A DNA stretch of 64,000 nt, taken from the NCBI GenBank assembly GCA_021372945.1, contig JAJFTK010000117.1:23217-87216 (forward strand). The letters are read 5' to 3'. The notes under the pieces are model-generated. The model was not told the DNA's origin and did not search any database. It saw only the letters and a program-made list of their open reading frames with translations. Of this stretch, positions 63,497-64,000 are shown in pieces. Positions within the stretch are counted from its first letter, which is position 1. Every line of letters starts with the position of its first letter. Source of the stretch: Planctomycetaceae bacterium. Its GTDB lineage: Bacteria; Planctomycetota; Phycisphaerae; Sedimentisphaerales; Anaerohalosphaeraceae. The position numbers were made by a program, and so were the translations under genes.

Positions 63497-64000
63497 ATGA
63501 GGAAGGATTTGTTTTCGGATATTGATGACGTAATAAAAAGTGAAGAGCACCTGAAGGTTGCATATCATAGAACGTATCAAGGCCAAGATGCTGAATATGT
63601 GTCGCCTGCAAGAGTTGGTTTGCATCCGCTGCTTGTTTCCTACGTGAACTTGAGATATCCCTCTGGCCTGTTCACACATCAAGCAGATGCGATTAAAGCA
63701 ATTCTAAGTGGAAAGAACACTGTTGTGGCAACCAAGACATCTTCAGGAAAGAGTCTGTTGTTTACACTGCCTATATTTAACGCTCACCTGAACGATCCTA
63801 ACTCAACTGCGTTATTCATATACCCGCAGAATGCATTAGCGAATGATCAGTTATCTAAGTTAACTCAAACTGACCGAATTTTAGGCCGCCAAGAGTTTTT
63901 CCAAGCGGCGGATAACAGTTTTTTCATGGCTATAGTTGATCACATTCTGAACCTCCTGACGCCAGATGATCTGGTGCATCCGGGCTTTGAGTTGACTCAT
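63497..64000 (+). CDS. N-terminal part of an SF2 DEAD/DEAH-type helicase (partial, runs off the window)
   Basis: Open from ATG 63497 (AAGGA eight bases before) to the end, 168 codons. A Q-motif-like LFTHQADAIKAILSGKNTVV precedes Walker A ATKTSSGKSLLF, and motif Ia follows at LFIYPQNALANDQ. The style is that of YprA/MrfA/DrmA-like helicases with DUF1998 relatives, used in DNA repair or in defence islands; the rest is needed to decide. The codons are AT-richer than those of the housekeeping genes. After residue about 130 the sequence (LGRQEFFQAADNSFF) no longer looks like the usual helicase path. Confidence 0.65.
   Translation, partial: MRKDLFSDIDDVIKSEEHLKVAYHRTYQGQDAEYVSPARVGLHPLLVSYVNLRYPSGLFTHQADAIKAILSGKNTVVATKTSSGKSLLFTLPIFNAHLNDPNSTALFIYPQNALANDQLSKLTQTDRILGRQEFFQAADNSFFMAIVDHILNLLTPDDLVHPGFELTH

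Noticed and set aside
63442-63525. Short plus-strand frame before the helicase
   Set aside because: 27 codons overlapping the better-supported helicase start, no clear motif.
1-64000. CRISPR arrays, insertion sequences, prophage genes
   Set aside because: No regularly spaced repeats, no transposase or phage motifs, and no terminal inverted repeats were seen on either strand.

Overview
The window looks like a chromosomal segment of a Planctomycetota bacterium, most likely of the Phycisphaerae (Sedimentisphaerales-like). The evidence is: dockerin-like Asx-rich segments ending in 'NWL' at the C-termini of several unrelated secreted proteins; a type IV pilin-like secreted protein; a 53-residue small basic protein of the type known from Planctomycetes, Verrucomicrobia and Chlamydiae; an ECF sigma factor fused to a membrane anchor and surface domains; and Kdo/Lpt/Mla genes showing a Gram-negative outer membrane. 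The taxon is inference; there is no rRNA gene here.

Layout. 1-1324: the end of a secreted PKD/dockerin protein and a pilin-like protein. 1351-14000: a one-strand pectin-degradation cluster: Gfo/Idh/MocA oxidoreductase, esterase-pectin methylesterase fusion, GH28-GH105 fusion, GH28, DUF4450-type (alpha/alpha)6 protein, and PL10-CE12-like fusion. Together they could demethylate, deacetylate, cut and trim homogalacturonan and rhamnogalacturonan. No SusC/SusD or dedicated sugar transporter is present. 14223-20860 (minus): phosphate operon pstS-pstC-pstA-pstB-pstB-phoU-Na/Pi cotransporter, whose two ATPases are complementarily degenerate. 21057-23238 (minus): aminotransferase, small basic protein, membrane protein. 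23608-29175 (plus): rpmF-plsX-fabH-fabD-fabG-acpP-fabF, the lipid-synthesis operon, closed by a clear terminator.

29261-34800: spermidine-synthase-like pair split by a TGA, tRNA-Leu(GAG), queE, a secreted C10 peptidase, tRNA-Tyr(GTA). 34928-40205 (minus): trpR-trpB2 with a strong promoter that implies a leaderless mRNA, a DHH phosphoesterase, a DUF2179 membrane protein, a metallophosphoesterase and a PAC2 protein. 40206-40576: a gap with two hairpins that may encode a small RNA. 40577-48935: a secreted unknown, folP, pdxB, a methyltransferase, an MtfA-like peptidase, the sigma-TM-surface fusion, and a frameshifted secreted cyclophilin with dockerin-like repeats.

49153-60540: mlaE-mlaF converging on a long minus-strand operon hpf-ptsN-ptsH-ptsI-DUF2344-rng-kdsD-kdsC-lptC/A-like, which joins ribosome hibernation, a regulatory phosphotransferase chain, RNA decay and LPS core/export. 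61018-64000: a flippase-like membrane protein, hisI, about 550 bases of degenerate AT-rich intergenic repeats, a small two-helix membrane protein and the start of an AT-rich SF2 helicase gene, possibly the edge of an accessory or defence island.

I judge the strongest unusual items to be the asymmetric PstB pair and the membrane-anchored sigma factor fusion. All functional calls come from reading the sequence; no database search was run.
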